From Cylindrotheca closterium (lineage: Eukaryota > Bacillariophyta > Bacillariophyceae > Bacillariales > Bacillariaceae), in NCBI GenBank assembly GCA_933822405.4, contig CAKOGP040002214.1, forward strand, positions 108,984 through 172,983: a stretch of DNA of 64,000 bases, read 5' to 3'. The notes under the pieces are model-generated. The model had not been told where the DNA came from and searched no databases. It was given only the letters and a program-made list of their open reading frames with translations. Below are positions 1-13,100 of this stretch, piece by piece. Both the position numbers and the translations under genes were made by a program. The first letter of the stretch is position 1, and each line of letters opens with the position of its first letter.

Positions 1-107
1 TGTTTGTAGTCTTTGGGGGAGTGGGCGCTGGTGGATACACAAGTATCAAGAACTTTCTAGAGCAACTGGAGTACTTTGATTACTTTGCAGAGTGTTACCA
101 ATGCTAA
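1..107 (+). CDS. 3' end of an unidentified gene (partial)
   Basis: An open frame runs from base 3 to a TAA at 105-107 and encodes about 34 residues, ending in YFDYFAECYQC. A Gly-rich stretch (GGVGAGGY) comes first. The codon use resembles that of the confident genes nearby, so this is probably the last part of a gene that starts before the window. It could also be only a last exon. No family can be named from so little sequence. Confidence 0.45.
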   Translation, partial: FVVFGGVGAGGYTSIKNFLEQLEYFDYFAECYQC

Positions 108-378
108 CACGAAAAGGATCTGGCTACTACTACAGGGGGGTCAGCGTCTTTGCGTGCATCATGCTAATGAGAGTGTTGCTTGTTGTTGTTGTTGTTTTCC
201 CTCTGCGGGGTAAAGTTGTTGGTTACATCATTGTGATTACTATAGTAGGTTTTGAATGACATCCAATATAAGCGATGGATTTGAAGAATAAGCAGTGCAT
301 TGTGTTAGTCGAACGAATCAAATACCTCCACAATGACAGATTACACTCAATGATTCATCATCACTTGAACTGATATCC

Positions 379-2397
379 ATGTTGACACCAAACTTCAATA
401 GTCATATATTACTTCTGCTATGTCTTACAGCAACAAATGCGCCAATATGCCTTTGCTTTCAACAATCGATTTCTAGGATGGGAAGATTTGGTGCCAGTTA
501 TTATCCCTTTCAAATGATGGGAAACCCATCAGGAGATGATGACAGTGGCATCAGCAGTTCCAAGGCCAAGAAGAAGAAGGTTGTCATTGTTGGGGCAGGT
601 ATTGGAGGACTTGCTACTGCCGCCCGAATCAAAGCGTCGACTTTTCTTAATGATTGTGAGGTTACCATTGTGGAAAAGAATGCCGAGATTGGAGGCCGTT
701 GTGGGTCATTTTCACATACTTTGGAAGGAATTGGCACCTTTCGACACGAAAAGGGTCCCAGTTTGCTCTTGCTTCCAGATATCTATCATGAAATCTTTAA
801 ATATTGTTCCAAGAGTGGCGATAAAGTAGCCAACGACTATGGCCTGAAAATGGCACAGTGCGTTCCCGCATACCAAGTAGTCTTTGAGGATGGTAGCAAG
901 CTTAATGTTGGATTTCCACGGCAACCAGGCAGTGAGATGACTTTGGAGGAACTCGAGTCACGAAGGATCATGGATTCCTTTGAACAAGGTGGATCGATGA
1001 AATGGGATGACTACATGAGGGCGACGAGCGCCTTTTTGGATTGTGGCCTGCCCAACTTTATCGAACAACGGTTTGATCTTGCATCCTTTCCCAGTTTCAT
1101 TCAAGAAGCCTTGCGAGATTTTGGCAAAGCATGGCCATTGAAACCACACTCGGAGGTTTTAGATGCCATCTTTGAGTCGGAAAAGTTAAAGGCGCTGGCA
1201 TCTTTTCAAGACTTGTATGTTGGCTTGGAACCATATCGAAACAGCGCCAAAGTTGGAGGTGGTGTATTCCAATCGACTGCTCCGGCAGTATTCGGCTTGC
1301 TAGCTGCCATTGAGTTGCACCCTAGCAACAGAAAATCTGGAGGTAAGAATAACGCAATGTAGCATGCAAAGTGACCAAAAAGGGATCGAGCTTTCAATGT
1401 TGCTAATTGTTGTTCTTATTGCTTCTGCCATCCCGTTCGCGTAGTCTTTGCACCAGTAGGCGGTTTTCGCACGGTTTCACAAGCCTTGGGAGAATTGGGC
1501 AAAGAGTTGGGTACAACGGTGAAACTAGATACAATGGTCACATCGATTGAAGAAGATGGTGTCTACATCCAGCACAATGATGATAAGGATGGTGTGGAAT
1601 TTCTTCCAGCCGATTTGATTGTGTGCAATGCGGACCTTCCATATGCCACCAAGAGTCTATTGGATCGACCCAAGAGTGCCTCCATGAAAACTGGTATTTT
1701 TGATTGGGACCATCAATTTTCTTTTAGCAGTGGTGTCATTGCCTTTCATTGGTGTACCAATCGTCGCTGTGACGATTTGAACACTCACAATGTATTCCTA
1801 ATTGCTGGATCCAGGCCTCAAGCAGAACTCAGCTGGAAGACTCTCCGCACGAATGATAATGAAGATGTCGACGAAACCACACCCTTCAACTTTTATGTTC
1901 ATCGAGCGAGTGATACCGATCCTTCTGCTGCACCTGATGGATACGATTCCATCATGGTCTTGGTACCCTGTCGGACGTTGTTGCGAGATGCAGATTGTGC
2001 CAAATTACCGCGAGACGAAGCAATGCAAAAGTACCAGGAACAGTTCTCGGAAGAAGTGATCGCCAAAGCACGAAAGGCTGTCTTTCAGAGATTATCAGTA
2101 TTTGAATCTCTAAAGGATTTGGAACAAGACATTTTAGACGAAGTGGTGGATACTCCGGCTACCTGGGCGGATCAGTTTCACGTAGGCGCCGGAACTCCTT
2201 TTGCATTAAGCCATGGATTTGCCCAGTTGAGTTTGACGAGACCAGGAGCTGGCTACTCCAAAGACAACAAGTCACCGAATCTACTGTATTGTGGTGCTAG
2301 TAGTCGACCTGGAAATGGAGTTCCATTGGTATTGATTGGTGCCAAACAAGTGGCGGAGAAAGCCATTGCAAAGCTTGCGCAAGATGAAGATAGATGA
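379..2397 (+). CDS. CrtI-type phytoene desaturase-like FAD oxidoreductase, predicted plastid-targeted
   Basis: Two exons, 379-1342 and 1445-2397, are joined by a 102-nt GT-AG intron in phase 1 and give about 638 residues. Residues about 68-95 hold a dinucleotide-binding fold (VVIVGAGIGGLATAARI), followed by an acidic end and the GGR motif of the amine-oxidase/CrtI superfamily. The C-terminus carries the CrtI-like GNGVPLVLIGAKQVAEKAI pattern. The splice restores a typical CrtI segment (GGVFAPVGGFRTV). The N-terminus is a hydrophobic signal followed by Cys-Phe-Gln, which fits the diatom rule of Phe at +1 of the transit peptide. Enzymes of this family desaturate, isomerise or hydrate carotenoids. 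The exact substrate cannot be read from the sequence, and a CRTISO-like or other carotenoid role is possible. Confidence 0.82.
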
Positions 2398-3021
2398 TAT
2401 AGAAACATACTGTAGAACAATTGCATACAAGAAATGAAAACTACAGATTAAAATATCTGACGAAAGTGCACCAATGACGAATCTTCCGGAAGCTGTCTCC
2501 TCTAAAGAATAATCTACAATTAACATGAATGTAAAGGAAATCTTGACATCAATGGTAGATGCAATAGAATTGGAGACAACAAAGCATGCCTCTTTGAACT
2601 TGTCAACTCTCGGGGTGGATGATACAAGAAAGACTGACGCCATCTATTGCAGTTCTTTGGGCAAACCAAAAACAAGATCTGAAGCAGTTTGAAATTTTGG
2701 TGATGCCAACAAATATGATGCTTCCATTTTCCAGTAGGATTTCTACATACGTTCTTATCTAAGCGTGTCCAAATGGTACAGAAAGGTGTCAAGGATGGCT
2801 GGCAGGCAACACATCAAGACGAAGAGTCCATGCAAAAACAAAGATTTAGAGATAGGCTGTTGTGTAAATACCAAGTGAATCAATAAAGAATCACCACTCT
2901 TTTCTCTCCTCTTGTGGCGACGTTGGGCTCGTCTTCCAAAGACACAGTCAGATTCATCTCAGCCTTGGTCTGAAACGTTCTATAAGTGTCACCTGAAAAA
3001 CACACATAAACTTTAGGCGAC
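2398..3021. other. Intergenic region; one tiny open frame
   Basis: This spacer separates two co-oriented genes. An ATG-initiated frame at 2525-2692 (+) would encode 55 residues, starting MNVKEILTSMVDAIELETT. It looks mildly protein-like but has no recognisable motif, so it is not called as a gene. An AATAAA-like hexamer lies near 2882. The stretch just before 3022 should hold the promoter of the receptor-kinase gene, but no clear core element is visible. Confidence 0.3.
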
Positions 3022-6000
3022 ATGGCGGCGGAGGCAACATCCGAACCGCTACTAGCTGCATTGCATCAGCATTGCGAGGATGTCAGTAACAGTGCCTCTG
3101 AAGAATCGTCTGAAACAGATTCTAGAAGGACCATGAAAATACTATCACAAGAACAACAAACGCTACAAGATAACACAATACCATATAGAATACCAATGGA
3201 GGCTTCAGTCCCACAAATGGCCAGAACGCAATCACCATCCTCCTTCTCCTATTTCCCCGAACATTTCTTTCCACACAACAAAACGACACAACCACAAAGA
3301 TCCTTCAAGGATGCCGATGAAGCTCAAAAGCATGATCGAGAATTGAAACAATTGATAAGGGGAGGTGTTTTAGGTACCCTTGTAGCGGCCTTATTGCTAT
3401 TGATTTTGGCCCACTGGTATCCCTCCCCATTATCCAATTTCCACGCTATAATTTCCAATGTCAATACGCTAGATGGGGAAAGAAATCAGAATATTCGAGG
3501 GCAATCACAATTTCCTTCGGGAATTTCTCAGTTTATGAATACTTTCCATTCCAGGTCCGAATCATCAACGACTTTTACATCAAATGATGACGAAGACAGT
3601 CTGCACGAAGAAGAAGAATCCAGTGAAGATAGCACACACCGAAGACACCGCAAACTTGGATCGGAAGGTCATAGAGGCCCACAGTTAGTGATTGCTGGCA
3701 AAATGTCAGTCGAAGACTCTGTATGTAACATTGCTCAGTACAATCTGAAGGACAAGGAATGGAGTCTACGAGAGAGGATTCAACTGTCGCTTTACAATAG
3801 CTACTCTGGAGGTGAAGTTTACTCTTTGCTGGCCAATCAAACCCAAAAAATCACTGTGGATTCCTCCAAACCGTAAGATTTATCATCGTGAATCAATCTT
3901 GATTTGTCGATTTCTCAAACAACTCACACAAAATTTCCCAACAACAGCACCAGCTATAGACAGTCGTTTGAGGGAGGTGGCGAGCTCATTGTAGTGGGCG
4001 CATTTGATACGACATATCGCAATAGTCAAGTCACATATTGTTCGGTTGGCAGATGGGACGGTCTCATGTTGTCCAAAGTGGGGGAGGGCCTGTGCAATTC
4101 GGCATTGTCCAAGGGTATGAAAATCACCACTGCGGCATTGGCTGGAGCACAGGATGTCTATGTTGCGGGCTCCTTTCAGACGCAGGTTTGGAATGGAGAA
4201 CGACATGAATTTGTCAAAATTTATAACATTGCCCACTACAATGCAGTGGATCAGGTATGGTTGCCTTTGAATATCGGACAGATTACCTGTTCGTGGTGTA
4301 CTGTCACTGTATTGGCACTGGCATGGGATTCAAAACGACGACAGCTCCATGTCACGGGAAAATTCAATGCGATTGATGGGCAAAACATTCCGGCAGGTTT
4401 GGCTATTTATGATTTGGATTCGGGACATTTGGTAGCACATCCGGGTGGTGGTTTGTCGATGCAGAATAAGACACAGGATGGCGTGGGAACCGCCTTGCAG
4501 CTTGATGAACAAAGTGGCGTCTTGTATGTCATGGGCTCGTTTGAAAGGCTAACAGCCACAGATACCTTATGCTCTGGTTTGGCTGCGTACGAAATCCATA
4601 CCAACCGATGGACTTGTTTGGCCGATCCGGCGCACACTGTCTTGCCTACAGGAGGTGGGAATATGCTGTTGACGCCTTACGGTCTCATGGTTGCGGGAAA
4701 GACTGCTAGCAATACAACTTGGCCAGATAGTGACCGACCTTACACCATCGCCTTACTAAAGGCAACGTTGCGAACGCAAAAAGTGAAAGATCTTGACGAC
4801 GATTACTATGACGACGACAAAAGAAATGAAGAACAACAGTATCATGAATTCGACTGGTCTTGGTTGCCTGGATTCAAGGGGCACGATGAACCACTTCATG
4901 CGTTGTCCAATGGGTTTGGTTCCTACGCAGGAACGGTCTTTATTGCCGGGGACAATCTTGTTGCCAAATGGTCCTACGAACTTGGGGGTGACGATGATAG
5001 CAAATACCGACGACTATCATCATCTTCAACTTCATCTAGCTACGAGCCCCAGTTGCGAGCGGTTTCCGAGCTTCTCGGTGAAGGCCATGTTCGAGGGTCG
5101 ATCATGGCTATTTCTCAAATGATTCCAGAGTCAGGCGATGACGGCGATTCTTCCCTCCCTGATGACTTTAATATTACTATCATCATCTACGGGGTTATCG
5201 CTGGATGCATGCTAGGTATGTTTGGGGCCTACATGTGCAACAGAAATCGGGTCTTCCCGATGCTCGGAAGCAATTCTCAGCTGAAGGGAATCTCACTGGA
5301 CACCTTGACCTACGGTGCTGTCAACGCAGATATGGCAGAATCGTACAAGCGTGCTATGCAGACAAGATATGTGCAACAGCCCCATCTCTTGACGATCATT
5401 GATCCGCAGCAAATATTTCTTCAAAAGATTATCGGAGAAGGTACCTTTGGCCGCGTATGGAGTGCCCGATGGCGAAGTGCCAGTGTTGCAGTCAAGGAGT
5501 TTGTCTTTGCACAAGCTGCTGTAGCGGGAAAGTCAGCCATGCAACAAGAAATTGTCGAAGAAATCATTGGAGAGGCGGGAATGATGGCAATTTTACGTCA
5601 CCCGAATGTATTGCAACTATTTGGATGCTCACTCACGGCGCAAGCCATTTGGATCGTTAGCGAGCTCTGCTCTTTGGGTAGTCTACGACAGGTCCTTGAC
5701 GATAGTGAAAAGCCTTTGCCTTCGGAGCTTCGCGTGTCTTTGGCATTGCAAGTCGCCGAAGGCATGACCTATCTCCACAACCAGGAATCCCCCATCATTC
5801 ACAGAGATTTGAAGAGCCACAATATTTTTGTTCACGAAACATACACAGATACCGAAGATGCCGGCTCTTCTGTTGGCGATAAGGATTTAAATGGTCCCTA
5901 CAGAAAGGCGTTCCAGCCAGAAAAGATGAACACCCATTCCACTTTGATTGCCAAGATTGGAGATTGGGGCTCGGCAAGAGCAACACTATCTGGTTCACGC

Positions 6001-6438
6001 ACAATGACTCACGGAGTTGGAACGGCCTGCTGGTTGGCACCAGAAGTTATCAAGCATGCTCGTTCATCGAAGTACAGTGATGTCTACGGCTATGGAATTG
6101 TGTTGTGGGAATTGGCAACCAGAGAAGAAGTCTACCAGGGGCTTGAAACCACGCAGATCATTGCGAAAGTCGCAAACGAAAGTCTCCGGCCCCCTGTTCC
6201 GCAAAATTGCCCCTGGAAAGACGTCATGGTACAATGTTGGGAAGAAAAGCCACAGGATAGACCTGAATTCATCGAAATTGTCGGCAATCTTGGCGCCCTC
6301 TCAAAGCAAATGGAGGAAGAAGAGAGATTCAAAGTTGTAATGCAAGGGAGTTCAGGGACGCTTGACCACAGTGAACTCTCCGGATTCTCAGATCTCACCA
6401 AGACTGATAGCGATCCGAAAGAGTCTAGACCAACTTAA
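3022..6438 (+). CDS. Receptor-like kinase: Rax2/kelch-like beta-propeller, TM helix, TKL-type kinase
   Basis: Exons 3022-3872 and 3948-6438 are joined by a 75-nt GT-AG intron and give about 1113 residues. A disordered Ser-rich N-terminus of about 110 residues leads to a first hydrophobic helix (about 114-132). A long segment with repeated 'VVAGxF ... IAxYN ... W' elements follows, like the beta-propeller of Rax2/kelch cortical proteins. A second helix lies at about 688-712 (ITIIIYGVIAGCMLGMFGAY). The kinase domain spans about 777-1067: Gly loop GEGTFGRVW, AVKEF lysine, HRDLKSHN catalytic loop and APEV. The metal-binding motif is DWG rather than DFG. The likely role is signalling across a membrane, with the propeller on one side and the kinase on the other. 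Two helices bracket the propeller, so the topology may not be simple type I. Confidence 0.8.
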
Positions 6439-6529
6439 CAATTTAATAATTCGACCATAAGCTGGTCGCAATAGCGCTATTTTGACTTTGTATCTATACG
6501 GTTCACTATCAGTAGTGTATTGGCATCTC

Positions 6530-9339
6530 CTATCTCTCCATCTCGAGTGTGTCAGAGAGTACCGATGCAAAATATTCAACCTCTTTTGTCATGTCGTGAG
6601 CAACGAGTCCACCGTTGCTAGATTCCGTCATTCGTGCTCGCTTCATCGGCCGGACATCTTCCACTTCCATTGGTATCAGCTGTGGACCAGACTGATGAAA
6701 CCTTTTCAGTTCCCAAGATGTGCGATTTGGTACTGTTGGAAGAATCAAAGTGTTAGGCAAAGATGGACTAATTTTGTTCGACAGTCGACTCATTCGAATA
6801 AGGTAACCTACCTGAACTTGGAGTATCGAGTCTCGTATTGATCTTCAACCCGTACACTGTAAGAGCAGAATCGTCGACAGCGCAACAGGTACCAAAAAGC
6901 TCTTGCTCAGTGTAGATCTTCTGCGTTTTATCTCCATCTGATGTCCTCTGCGTTGTTTCAATCATATGTTGATCAATCAGAAGGCTCAGTGGAGGAGCCA
7001 GCAGAAACTTCTTTCCGTTGCCACGATTGGGCTCAAGGCATCCTCCCGCCCTAAAGTGAATAAATTATGAGTATGAATTCTTTGCAACTGCTTCTGAAGG
7101 AAAACAAAAACTAAAAGACAAGACAAACTCACATATCTGGTATGGCCGAGACACCCGTGGCCACCCCAAATGATAAGGCCGCCAAACCGTACATTGCAGC
7201 CATTCCACAGCAGTTCTGCAGTGAAACCTTGACATCCTTACATGCTGTCTGAACTGCACGAAGACGCAAGGAAGACGACATGTCATCCTTGTCTTTCCAT
7301 GAGCCTCCCACACCCGTGCGTTGTCCCAAAACATTGATGGATCGGACCAGCCCCTGAAAGACATCACGAACCGAACGCCCAGTTGCCATGGATGCCCCCA
7401 CAGCTCTTGAAGCACGTCGATGATTGGCAAGCGTAGCTATCCGTAGGGTTGCCGACTCGCTTGCCGCCTTAGGATCATTGCACGCCATGAACTGCAGCAG
7501 CTGAGTGCTCCTGGAAAAGGTTGGAATGAAGGAACCTGTTCGGGCGTCGCAAGTCAGTCGGAACAGAACAACTGGTCCTCGCTTCTCTGACTGTACAATT
7601 CCATCGTATTCAATACTGGCAGCCACCACAATGCTAGCACGGTCTAGACTCAAATGGATCCAATGGGGTAAAAAATCTGGCAGCACATTAACCATGGCCT
7701 GACATTTTCGTTCGGCACAAAGATGGGTGGCGGCCAAAAGAGCTTCACTGGCCGACAAGCAAAATGGATTGGAAGTCGCATTCAGCAATTGCTGAATGGC
7801 CTCTCGAGTATGCGGCTGGGCACTGGCAAATTCCATAATCGTATCTGCTCCACTTAGGGCTACACGGATTCCCACATTCGCTTCGGCACGGACTGATAAG
7901 GTCAATTGATTGGTCACCGAAGGCTCATTTATGGATCGAGATACGGTGGAGACCGAGTCTGACGAAGATTGCTTGGTACCAGATGATTCCTTGTTTGTGC
8001 TGGAATCTTCCTCTTCGTCTTCGACATGAAGATCCCCCATACAAGGAGGTCCATAACGATCGTCAATGGACCAAAAGCTGATGGAAACGATACCAAGAAG
8101 AGATCGATTCTGGAAAAATTGTGCTGGTGTCACCACAATGGAAGAGGAAGACGAACCCCAAACACCCTTGCGCAAGGCTTGAGCCTGTGCGGATAGAATT
8201 TCCAACTGCCAACTTAGACAAAAAGTATGAGCCACTTGAAATAGTGCATGTAGTGGTCGAGCGGGAGGCTGTTGCTGTGGTTGCTGTTCTTTGCCCTCGC
8301 CGCCTTCTTTGCGATTTCTGGCTTCTTCCCGTGCCATGCTCAAGGCACACAATCGATGAATATCAAACCGTTGCCGATTCGAAGTATCCAGTTGATGATT
8401 GGATTGTCCAGTCTTGGCTTGTGCATGTACTTCAACGCTGACCAAGGTCCAATTAGCTGGTGTCGAAGTGCTGTCCAATACCGTCAATACTGCCTCCATG
8501 GGATAGGTCTTTTTGCGTTCTCCGTCCACCACAATTGCTTTGGGGGTTCCGTGCGTCAAGCGGACCACTCCTCCTCTTAGCGAAATCTTCCAGGGCACTT
8601 GAATGCCCTTTTGTTTCATCCATCCCATTTCGCCCAACAACAATTTCTCGCGGACCGCCATATGCCACCGATCTGCAGTTTCCATCGAAGGCCAGGACTT
8701 TTCTTGCGAGTTTTCGTATCGATCCACCAGCAATTGTAAATCTTGGGGCATGTCCGGCCAACTTCCTCTCAGTAACAAATCCAAAGCTCCATAGACATCA
8801 TGAGGGGCCTGTCGTGCTGGAAACAGTTGGGCATGAAAGAAAAAGAGGGCATCCTGAGCTTCATCGGCTTGGACCCAGGCAGTCCGAGCGTGTTGCAAGG
8901 CTTTGGTGGATACTTGGGTAGCCGTGGCCAAGTCAGCCGATGCCGCAGCAGCCGTTAACGCAGCCACATGCGTCAATGATTTGCCATGGGACATTAATCT
9001 CCACGACAATTCGTGACGTCGTTGCGCAAAACTGAGATTGGACATTCTTTCCTTTTTTAGGCTGCTTGCTTGAGGTTGTTGAGGTTGATCTTCCGACTCT
9101 TCTGGATCGTCTGCTCCGGTTACTGGTAATGAAGAAGTTACATCGACTTCGCCTTGCGCCATGTGGTACAAGTCCGAGTAGAGACTGTCCGTGACTGCCA
9201 TGAGGACGCTCAGCAGGGGAGCTGTGAGTAAGGAACCATCTTCCGGATTCAGCGATAGATCGAGCCGACGTGGAATGACTGGGTCATCATCATCGGCGAT
9301 AGCAGCTCTCCCTGCAGGTATTGGGGATTGTCGGCTCAT
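6530..9339 (-). CDS. MED14: Mediator complex subunit 14-like protein
   Basis: Three exons on the minus strand, 9339-7133, 7050-6812 and 6732-6530, are joined by 82-nt and 79-nt GT-AG introns in consistent phase and give about 882 residues. The N-terminus has a basic DLSL segment and Ala-rich helices. The middle carries the pattern typical of MED14/Rgr1/SWP: PWKISLRGG, then LVSVEVHAQ, then RPLHALFQVAHTFCLSWQLEIL. MED14 is the backbone linking the head, middle and tail modules of Mediator, the bridge between activators and RNA polymerase II in the nucleus. The protein is shorter than plant or animal MED14, and its C-terminal part is not recognisable. The last exon ends with a possible nuclear-localisation cluster (RPMKRARM). 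The assignment rests on remembered family patterns, so it is moderately sure. Confidence 0.62.
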
Positions 9340-10148
9340 ATAGGAATGAGAATGTATGAATTATGGCGTGTCTTTGTTGTCTGGCTTTCTCCCTCCTGTG
9401 GTTGTGGATATTTTTCTCAGATTGTTATAATTGGTTATTCTTCTCTCTCTTTCACTCTACCAATCTGGTTTACAACATGATTCTGGACTTCAGTGTCTTT
9501 GTTTCTCTTTGTAGTGCTTGAAAGAACGATGGGGGTTACGCGATTGATGATGTTTCGATGATTCAGCACAGGACAAAACTCAACCGTGATCTTGGATCTA
9601 CTCGTTCGTTATTTTTCCCGATGATGTTTCTCGAACCCTGTGGTAGGGACAGACAGGCGTTACGCATGTCACATCAAGAGTATACCGGTAGGTCACATAC
9701 ATTCAACATAGTCTGTCCTTTGCCACCAGGAGTCATCCGGATCGAAACGGAGCGAAAAATATAGTGTCGCACCTTACGACAAGATTGGTACTTTGTTACG
9801 AGCAGGGACACACTCCCGTCGAAAACGTGAAGCTATGCCTACAAGCGCAAAGTCACTGAAACGCTGAAGGCATATTGCATATCCCCCACCATATCTTATA
9901 CAGTATCCTTCAGTTTATCGCTTGGTGGGACTGGTAATATCATCCCCAGGCAACAGCTTTAGTGTTTTCGTTCGGAGAACAAGCTTGAGGCTTCGTCCAT
10001 CTTTAATTTTCTACTGATTGATTCATTCGGAAATCTGAAATTAAGAAGCTTCAGGTGAAAAAAGATCTGATTGTTGACATTTTGCTTGTGGGTTTGCAAA
10101 CAGTCCAGCAGCCTGGACCATACAGAAACCTGCATACACATATCCAAA
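9340..10148. promoter_or_regulatory. Divergent intergenic region between MED14-like and PKG-like genes
   Basis: Both flanking genes read away from this 809-bp spacer, so it should contain two promoters. It holds one copy of the recurrent palindromic core TACCGGTA at 9683-9690. Short open frames here (for example 9558-9764) show no protein-like features. No TATA box can be placed with confidence. Confidence 0.4.
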
Positions 10149-13100
10149 ATGAGCATGATTGAAAAGCTCGAACGGTTCATCAAACGGGCTGAAGAGGATG
10201 AATTAGACAAGGAAATGAGACCGGAAGCAGTCTTTGCTTTGACTGCAGCTGTCAAGGCCGTAGGTCACAACTACTCGTCCCTGGAAGAATGCCTAATGGG
10301 AGTCGAAGTCTACTCCGAAGCCGAAGCCTTGTATTTTGAAGAAGAAGATGAATTTCCCTTGAAATATATTGCGGCTCTCAAGGGAGTCGCGCTCTTATCA
10401 GAAGAATCCGAAGTTGGTGGGTTTGACCTTGCGGACTTGCCAGGACCTCCTCTGATGGAAATGGAAATGGATACGGTCTCGTATCGAAAGAAAAAGATTG
10501 AAAGAGAAGTCAAGGAATTCGTCAAGCAGGCTGAAGAACAAGAGCTTGACAAGGAAATGCGAGACGAAGGTGTTAAGGCCCTTCACATTGCGGCGGAAAA
10601 GCTTGCCTACAAGATGAAGGCTTACGATGATGACAAGAAGAAGCATGTTCCCTTTCCATCCCTTGCTGCTCTTTTAGTGGGACAGGAGATTTATGAGATT
10701 GCTGAAAAGCACTACTACGACCCCGAGGATGAATATCCACTCAAGTATATCAGTGCACTTCGAGAAGTTGGAATGATAGCTGGTGGATACGATGAAGACG
10801 TGGACGAAATGGAAAGCAGAGGACAGAATATTGATAGCGATGACGAAGTTTTTCAGCCACCAAAGCCAAAAAAGGAAAGGGGCCGAGCAGGAGGAAGTGC
10901 TGGGAGAAAGACACGGATCGAAAAGGAGGTTCGGGAATATGTCAAGCAAGCCGAATCCCAAGAACTTGATAAAGAAATGAGAGAAGAAGGTGTCATGGCT
11001 GTCATCAAAGCTGCTAACAAGATGGCATACAAGAAGAAGTGGCGTGATGAAGTTCAGGCCATGTGGGTGGTCTTTCCATCTGTCAAAGGCCTTCTTGTTC
11101 ACACGGAAATCTATGAAGAAGCAGAAAAATATTACTACGATCCGGATGATGAATTTCCCCTGAAATATATTTCTGCTCTCAAAGAAGTTGCAATTCTTGA
11201 TGGTGGGTTTGATGAAGATATTGAAGAAATGGAAGAAGACGCAATTGACATCGGCAGTGATGACGAGGAGTTCAGTTCCAAAAAAAAGATCCGGAGTGTC
11301 AAGGAACGCATGAGTATGTTCGAGGCGCCGAAAACTCCCAGAAAGGATGTCTCCATCAGTCCCGTGGTCGGTCGAAAACGATTTGACAACCGTGCCTTCA
11401 ATCAGCGCATGTCCATGTACACCACAAGAGACACTGAGAGAGAACAGCAACGCAAGAAATTGTTGGAATTGAAGATCCACAACAAGAAGGGTGTCGAAAA
11501 CGTCGAGAAAGGAAAGGTTGGAATGGTCTCGGATCAATTTAATATTCAAATGCAAGAAAACGAAGAGAAATTCGCAGAGCTCATCGAGGAGATTCAAGAA
11601 AAGAGGAAGCGATTGCGAGAGCAGAAGAATAAGATTCGCGAAGACAAGAAGTGGACTCACAAAAAGGCAGAAGTATACAAACAGACCCGCTCCACCAATA
11701 AAAAGAGAATTATATCTGGGGAAGATGGAGGTGGTGATATTTGGTCCAACGTCAGAGCCCAAAAGATGGATATCGATCACACGACCTGGAAAGCTCCTAT
11801 GAACCTACCCGAGCCGACGCAACAGGAAGAGGCTTTGATCTCTGGTGCAATGGACGAGTCTGTCCTGTTTCATCCACATCGAGATGTTGGCGAAACTCGG
11901 AAGGCGCTTGTTCATGCCTTCGAGAAGGTCGAAGTAACGAAAGGCATGGAACTCAATGAAGGGGCCAATGACAACTTCTTTTATGTTGTCCAAGAAGGTA
12001 GCGTTGACATTAGCATGAACGGCAAAATCGTTGGATCTGCAAAGAAGGGAGAACACTTTGGAGAACTGAACTTGTTGTATGCCAGCGATCCATCGCAACC
12101 TCGTCAAAAGTTCAATCTTGTCGCAACCGAATCGTCTTCATTGATGCGATTGAACCAAGCTGTGTTCCGTGAGGTGCTTCAAGTGCAGACCAAGCGCGAA
12201 GAAGACGTGAAGCGAGCTTATCTCAGAAAGGTTCCATTCCTCAGAAATCTATTGTTTGACGGGGAAGTGGAAAAGAACAAGCAAACAACTACTCGGCTTG
12301 TTTCAATCATGTACGGCAAGACCTTCAAGAAAAATGAGAAGATTGTAGCCGATGGCGCGAAGCCGGAGGACTCGCTCTTTATCATCAAGGAAGGAACCAT
12401 TCAACTAACTTCCGACAAGAACGACGTCTTCCATTTGGCCGCTGGTAGTTACATTGGGAAACGCGCTTTGATGGGCACAAAGGGGAAGGAGCCAAATGTG
12501 AAAGACTTGAAAGGTCTTTCAGATGGTTCTCTCTTCCAGATCGACAAGGAGGAAGTGAACAGGGTCTTGGGAGAGAACTTTTTCTCGCGCCAATTTGATG
12601 TTGCCCAAGACAAGAAGAAATTGGTACGTATTGATCGATGTCGTTGCTCGTTTCGAAGCATTTGTATGGATTGTATACTCATTTGGCATCGTTCTTGTGT
12701 CTCGTTTCGTAGGAGGGCTTCCAATGTATCAAGAGTGTCAATTTGGACCCAGCCATGATGCATAATATTGCAGAGAATATCGAAGATGAAACATTCGACA
12801 AGGGAATGCAAATCTTAGAAGAAGGAGCTGATACAGAACCTTGTTTGTACCTCGTCCGTGAAGGTTTCGTTGTACTCTCGACAAGCAAAGGAGATTTCAA
12901 GCAGAAAGTCGGACCTGGGGGTTACTTTGGTGTGGAACAACTTCTTGTTCCGAAGGATAAATCGAAACCAAATCAAGCCACGGAGAAGGTTTTGGTTCCA
13001 GCACAATGGTCTGTACAGGTCACTGGTGACGTCCCTTGTATTTGTGGAGTACTTCCACTGCAGGATGTTCAAGATGTCTTGGATGGAGACGGTGACCTCA

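Noticed and set aside
9558..9764. Small + frame in the MED14/PKG spacer
   Set aside because: It has no motif or conserved features and lies in a likely promoter region.
10674..11780. 368-residue minus-strand open frame opposite the PKG-like gene
   Set aside because: It mirrors Lys/Glu-rich codons of the sense gene (Phe/Leu-rich translation), has no domain, and overlaps a well-supported gene entirely.
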